9,256 bases of DNA from an uncultured Clostridia bacterium (lineage in GTDB: Bacteria; Bacillota; Clostridia; Oscillospirales; Acutalibacteraceae): assembly GCA_945875045.1 (NCBI GenBank), contig CAMCIX010000040.1, forward strand, positions 1 to 9,256. Direction: 5' to 3'. Position numbers and translations under genes: made by a program. Below are positions 6,096 to 9,256 of this stretch, piece by piece; position 1 is the first letter of the stretch; each line of letters opens with the position of its first letter. The notes under the pieces were generated by a model. The model had not been told where the DNA came from, made no database searches, and saw only the letters and a list, made by a program, of their open reading frames with translations.

Positions 6096-7302
6096 TATGG
6101 AAAAAGATAATTTTGCAATTATCAGCAAGTTGATTGAAAAGTTATGTGATATTACATTAACGGATAAAGATTGCTTTGAACCTGAACAAACAGAATCTTT
6201 TATAAAAGAACTGACATCAGATGATATGGTTGCTATGAATTTGATGGTATCCGAAAATCCCAAACTGATAGATTCTTTACTTTTTAAAAAAGTGGCAGAT
6301 TATATTGATGTTTATCAGGTTTCTGATAATATGGGTTCTCCATTTGTTTTTGATAGTGGTGGAAACTATGAACAGTTCAGAAAACATTTTGAGGAAACTT
6401 ATCTAAGTATTACAGGGGCAGAACTCCCTTTTGGGTATAATTATGTCTTTGATTATATACAAGATATGAGTCAGCATTATAGAGTATTTGAAAAATTCTA
6501 TGCTATTCGCTCAAAAGAAACATTTTTGGAGATTTTATCGGGTGCAAAAATACAAGCCGAGATGGCTGTTAAAAAAGGTGTTTATAAAGTTGCGGACGAA
6601 GCGGCTGATAGAGCAACTTCAAAAATAATTGCCAATGCAGCTGGTGCTGAAGATCGTGCAAAAGAAGCTAAAAATCAAGCTGAGGATGCTCGGCTTCAGG
6701 CAGAAATAGCCAAACTTGCAGCGGAAGATGCAAATATTAATGCACAAAAAGCCGCTGAAATAGCGGTTGATTTAGCTGTTGACAAGAAAATGACCAAGGT
6801 CTCTTCACAAGTATCCGAAAGCAGCGTAACAATATTGGGTATATTCTCAGGTATTGTTTTAACGGTGGTTGCTGGTTTGTTTTATTCTTCCTCGGTTTTA
6901 GAAAGTGTTAATTCTGCTAATTTTTTTAGATTAACTTCAGTTGCATCATTAGTAGGTCTGGTTTGCTATCATTTAATAGCTTTGATGTTTAGATCAATAG
7001 AAAAAATTAAAGATTCAAATACCGATGTTTCAAAACTAAACCGAGTAGATAAAATTATCAGTATATTTTTAATAGGGGTTATTACTGTGACAGGTGTTTT
7101 GCAATTCGTTTTTCCAACAAAAAACGAGGAAAACACTAAAAAATCATCAGACACTTCTATTTATGCCGAAGTAGATTTCAATACTAAACAAGACAATAGT
7201 TCTGCTGATTCGTCACAAGACGATGTTGCAAGTTCTGGTTCAGAATTAACATCTTCAAATGTTGAAAATTCGAGTTCTGAAATATCAACTAATTCCAATT
7301 AA
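6085..7302 (+). CDS. Coiled-coil, three-helix membrane protein; putative Panacea-partner effector
   Basis: ATG 6085 has GGAG 7 bases upstream (6074-6077); ATG 6082 is an alternative. The 405-residue protein has a soluble N-terminal part (about 1-150), an Ala/Glu/Lys-rich helical region at about 155-240 that looks like a long coiled coil, three hydrophobic segments (about 249-271, 282-303 and 325-345), and a Ser/Asn/Asp-rich, probably disordered tail of about 55 residues. No enzymatic motif is recognised. Similar coiled-coil plus membrane-segment layouts occur in membrane-acting toxins and phage-defence effectors, and Panacea antitoxins are known to pair with membrane-targeting toxins, so an effector role is inferred from its partner. 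The gene overlaps the Panacea gene and is followed by a terminator, forming a two-gene unit. It is markedly AT-rich: 17 G+C in bases 6121-6180 against 25 in 2041-2100. Exact function is unknown. Confidence 0.7.
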   Translation: MPNNMEKDNFAIISKLIEKLCDITLTDKDCFEPEQTESFIKELTSDDMVAMNLMVSENPKLIDSLLFKKVADYIDVYQVSDNMGSPFVFDSGGNYEQFRKHFEETYLSITGAELPFGYNYVFDYIQDMSQHYRVFEKFYAIRSKETFLEILSGAKIQAEMAVKKGVYKVADEAADRATSKIIANAAGAEDRAKEAKNQAEDARLQAEIAKLAAEDANINAQKAAEIAVDLAVDKKMTKVSSQVSESSVTILGIFSGIVLTVVAGLFYSSSVLESVNSANFFRLTSVASLVGLVCYHLIALMFRSIEKIKDSNTDVSKLNRVDKIISIFLIGVITVTGVLQFVFPTKNEENTKKSSDTSIYAEVDFNTKQDNSSADSSQDDVASSGSELTSSNVENSSSEISTNSN

Positions 7303-7318
7303 CAGAAAATATATTTTT

Positions 7319-7349
7319 AAGCAAGTTCTTATTTAGGACTTGCTTTTTT
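7319..7349 (+). terminator. Rho-independent terminator of the Panacea module
   Basis: AAGCAAGTTC (7319-7328) pairs with GGACTTGCTT (7336-7345), with one G-T wobble, around a 7-base loop, and a run of six T follows (7344-7349). It lies 17 bases after the membrane-protein stop and closes the unit that begins at the 5370 promoter. Confidence 0.8.
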
Positions 7350-7397
7350 ATTTTGGTTTTTAGATTGTTTTATATTATTAGAAAGTGAGGTATTATT

Positions 7398-8096
7398 TTG
7401 ATTCTACCCATTATTATGATTTGTGTTTGTCTGATAATGGGCGGCGGTGTTCTCTTGTATATAAAACTGTCGAAGAAAAATGGGACTAATAAAAAGTCAC
7501 AAGAAACCGATCCTGCCGCAGTAACGGCAAACGAGTTTGTAAATGTACGGGATATTAGCGGTAAATTCCTTTATACCCGTGATAATATGGTGTTGGCATA
7601 TTTGCGTATTATGCCTATCAGTATTGATTTGTTTTCCAAGTCTGAAAAGCAACAGATAGTACGGCAGCTTACGGCGAATCTGTCGAGTGCAGATTATCCG
7701 TTTCAGTTAATTGCGGTGTCCCGTCCTGTAGATATTTCACCGCTTTTATCTGAATTGTCGGACACATTAACTGCTTGCGGTGATGGAAAACAAAAGGAAC
7801 TGTTGAAACAGGAAATGGTGGAAATGAGTTCCTTTGCTCTTTCGGGTGATGTTGTTGAGCGACAATTTTATCTTAAAATTTGGGATAAGGCTCACGAAAA
7901 CACCGAAAGAGAGTTGTTGCAAAAACTAAAATATTTAGAGGGTTATTTTTCTGATGTTGGTGTGCGTTCCGATATATTGGAACAGCAAGACATTATCCGT
8001 CTTTGTAATCTGATTAACAACCCCTCTTATGTGCATTTGGAAGATTCGGATGCTGACCCTGCTATTCCTATGATTGAGGGGTATGCAAATGGTTAA
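7398..8096 (+). CDS. Type IV secretion membrane protein (VirB4 N-terminus-like)
   Basis: The start is TTG 7398 behind GTGAGG (7385-7390, 7 bases spacing). The 232-residue protein opens with a single hydrophobic helix (about 1-24) followed by a Lys-rich stretch, so it is probably anchored in the membrane with the rest in the cytoplasm. The body resembles the N-terminal domain of VirB4/TraC-type conjugation ATPases: NVRDISGKFLYTRDNMVLAYL (about 49-69), the IDLFSKSEKQQIV segment, and FQLIAVSRPVDISPLL. In clostridial ICEs a protein of this size and layout sits directly upstream of virB4 and is part of the conjugation apparatus. Here virB4 does not follow; the only VirB4 piece is the inverted fragment at 3803-4408. 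The gene ends within the start of the next gene (8-base overlap). It appears complete. No promoter is obvious between the 7349 terminator and the start. Confidence 0.7.
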   Translation: MILPIIMICVCLIMGGGVLLYIKLSKKNGTNKKSQETDPAAVTANEFVNVRDISGKFLYTRDNMVLAYLRIMPISIDLFSKSEKQQIVRQLTANLSSADYPFQLIAVSRPVDISPLLSELSDTLTACGDGKQKELLKQEMVEMSSFALSGDVVERQFYLKIWDKAHENTERELLQKLKYLEGYFSDVGVRSDILEQQDIIRLCNLINNPSYVHLEDSDADPAIPMIEGYANG

Positions 8097-8823
8097 TCAT
8101 ACGAGAGAAGAACTAAAAACGATGCAAGCGTGGCCTTTAGAGAAGAAAATCGAGGTCACACTTGATTTGATTTCAGAGTGGTATCAATATTATGACGGTA
8201 AAGTATTTGTTTCTTTTTCGGGCGGTAAAGATTCAACCGTACTTTTGGATTTAGTGAGGCGAGTATGTGCAGACATACCCGCCGTTTTTGTTGATACAGG
8301 GGTTGAGTACCCTGAAATAAGAGATTTTGTAAAAACGGTATCAAATGTTGAGTGGTTAAAGCCGAAACTGTCCTTTAAGGAGATTGTTGACATCTATGGC
8401 TATCCTGTCATATCCAAAGAGGTATCAAATGTGATTGACGGAGCAAGAAAAGGTCAAAAATACCGCATTAAAAGACTTAATGGCGAACTGCTTGATAAGA
8501 ACGGCAACATCTCTATTTTTAACTGCCCACAATACAAATTCTTGCTTGATGCACCCTTTAAGATTTCCGATAAATGCTGTTATCACATAAAAAAGTCACC
8601 GATATATTCCTATGAGCGCCGTACCGGACGGAAAAGCATTATAGGAACAATGGCAAGTGAAAGTTTGTTAAGATTACAAAAATGGTTACAGTATGGGTGT
8701 AATGCCTATGATAGCCAACATCCGACAAGCAAACCGCTTTCCGTCTGGACCGAGCAGGATGTTTTACGGTATTTGAGAATGACGGGTATTCCGTACTCAC
8801 CGATTTATGGCGATATAATATGA
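8089..8823 (+). pseudogene. PAPS reductase-family PP-loop protein, C-terminally truncated
   Basis: Start ATG 8089 is preferred because GAGGGG (8076-8081) lies 7 bases upstream; TTG 8074 would extend it by five residues. The 244-residue product has the PP-loop SFSGGKDST (42-50), FVDTGVEYPEI (67-77), the conserved CC pair (163-164), SIIGTMASES and SKPLSVWTEQDVLRYL. These define the ICE/phage-type phosphoadenosine-phosphosulfate-reductase family (DndC-like fold), which binds ATP or PAPS; many members are mobile-element genes of unknown substrate. Family members continue after the PIYGDI motif with a C-terminal region including a Cys cluster (TGC..C). Here the ORF stops two residues later, where RloB-like sequence starts in another frame. 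The break is near 8815-8825. It overlaps the upstream secretion gene by 8 bases. Loss of the Cys region probably abolishes normal activity. Confidence 0.75.
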
Positions 8824-9221
8824 AGGCGGCAGAAAAGATAGGAAAAGAAATCACATACAAATTCGGCTACAGTAATTTCACTTTTGATTTATGGATTATT
8901 TTGCATAAGCAGAATTGTAATTCACCGAAGACTAACCGTTTTCAGTATCTGGACGATATTAACAGTGCTTATGGCGAGTCTTTTTTGAGTATGAAACAAT
9001 ATAAATCTAAGGAGAATTTTGAAAAGTGTCTGGCAAGCCTGAAAATATCGGATATAATTGATGCTGTAAATCGTGCCAAAAATATTATGAGATGTAATGC
9101 TGATAACGGATATAAACTTTACGAGTATAAGGGTTATCGATATTATAAAGAGAATCCTTCTTTATTTGTTTGGGAACCGATTGAAAATATTTTAAAGGAT
9201 TGCGGGCTGTATAAAGCTTAG
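8820..9221 (+). pseudogene. C-terminal part of RloB-like protein
   Basis: RloB-like proteins are small (about 200-220 residues) putative Toprim-fold nucleases first noted in restriction-linked and abortive-infection settings. This 133-residue ORF contains the signature region FGYSNFTFDLWIILHK (15-30), a variant of the family's NPxFExWxLLH motif, followed by a helical region with YLDDINSAYG (43-52) and ENPSLFVWEP (111-120), and ends naturally at GLYKA. The N-terminal third, with the first acidic Toprim motif, is missing. The ORF starts with ATG overlapping the PAPS-reductase TGA (ATGA), but there is no ribosome binding site and AAEKIGKEI looks like mid-protein sequence. It is therefore a 5'-deleted remnant. 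The assignment rests on motif memory and is moderate. Confidence 0.55.
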
Positions 9222-9256
9222 TGTCAGCAGTTAAAACGCCTTTTAATGCTCTGAGT

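Noticed and set aside
1..9256. CRISPR array, tRNA or rRNA genes
   Set aside because: No repeat-spacer pattern of 20-40 bases and no tRNA- or rRNA-like sequence was seen on either strand.

Overview
The window looks like DNA from an anaerobic, spore-forming Clostridia-type Firmicute, probably a gut Oscillospirales/Ruminococcaceae-like organism. The evidence is a 5' fragment of the sporulation regulator gene spoIIID behind a sigma-E-like promoter, plus conjugative-element genes typical of clostridial integrative conjugative elements (ICEs). These are an N6-adenine DNA methylase 'megaprotein', a VirB4-type ATPase, a VirB4 N-terminus-like membrane protein and several conserved ICE hypotheticals. 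No integrase, relaxase, rRNA or tRNA is visible.

Layout. 1-389: non-coding DNA with heptamer tandem repeats, hairpins and a sigma-E-like promoter. 390-551: truncated spoIIID. 552-697: junction region with short direct and inverted repeats. 698-2875: N-terminal part of an ICE GNAT/N6-methylase protein, cut just after the methylase NIPF motif. 2908-3162: remains of a small 'DSCWGF' protein. 3159-3743: C-terminal half of a DUF4143-type AAA ATPase, followed by a strong terminator. 3803-4408 (minus): C-terminal third of a VirB4 ATPase. 4434-5228: conserved ICE hypothetical. 5370-7350: an AT-rich transcription unit with its own sigma-A promoter and terminator, holding a Panacea-domain (SocA-like antitoxin) gene overlapped by a gene for a coiled-coil, three-helix membrane protein. 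7398-8096: type IV secretion component. 8089-8823: PAPS-reductase-family PP-loop gene cut before its C-terminal Cys region. 8820-9221: C-terminal part of an RloB-like protein.

How it fits together. Most ICE genes are fragments, joined end to end at sharp breaks: methylase/DSCWGF, DSCWGF/DUF4143, VirB4/4434 gene, and PAPS reductase/RloB. This suggests an ICE or hotspot that has gone through several deletions and at least one inversion. A chimeric assembly would look the same and has to be excluded.

The most intact and most interesting unit is the Panacea plus membrane-protein pair. Its layout (strong own promoter, overlapping genes, own terminator, lower G+C, mobile-element setting) is what one expects of a toxin-antitoxin or abortive-infection cassette. 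The partner is a membrane protein with a long Ala-rich coiled coil, and I do not recognise it as a named toxin.
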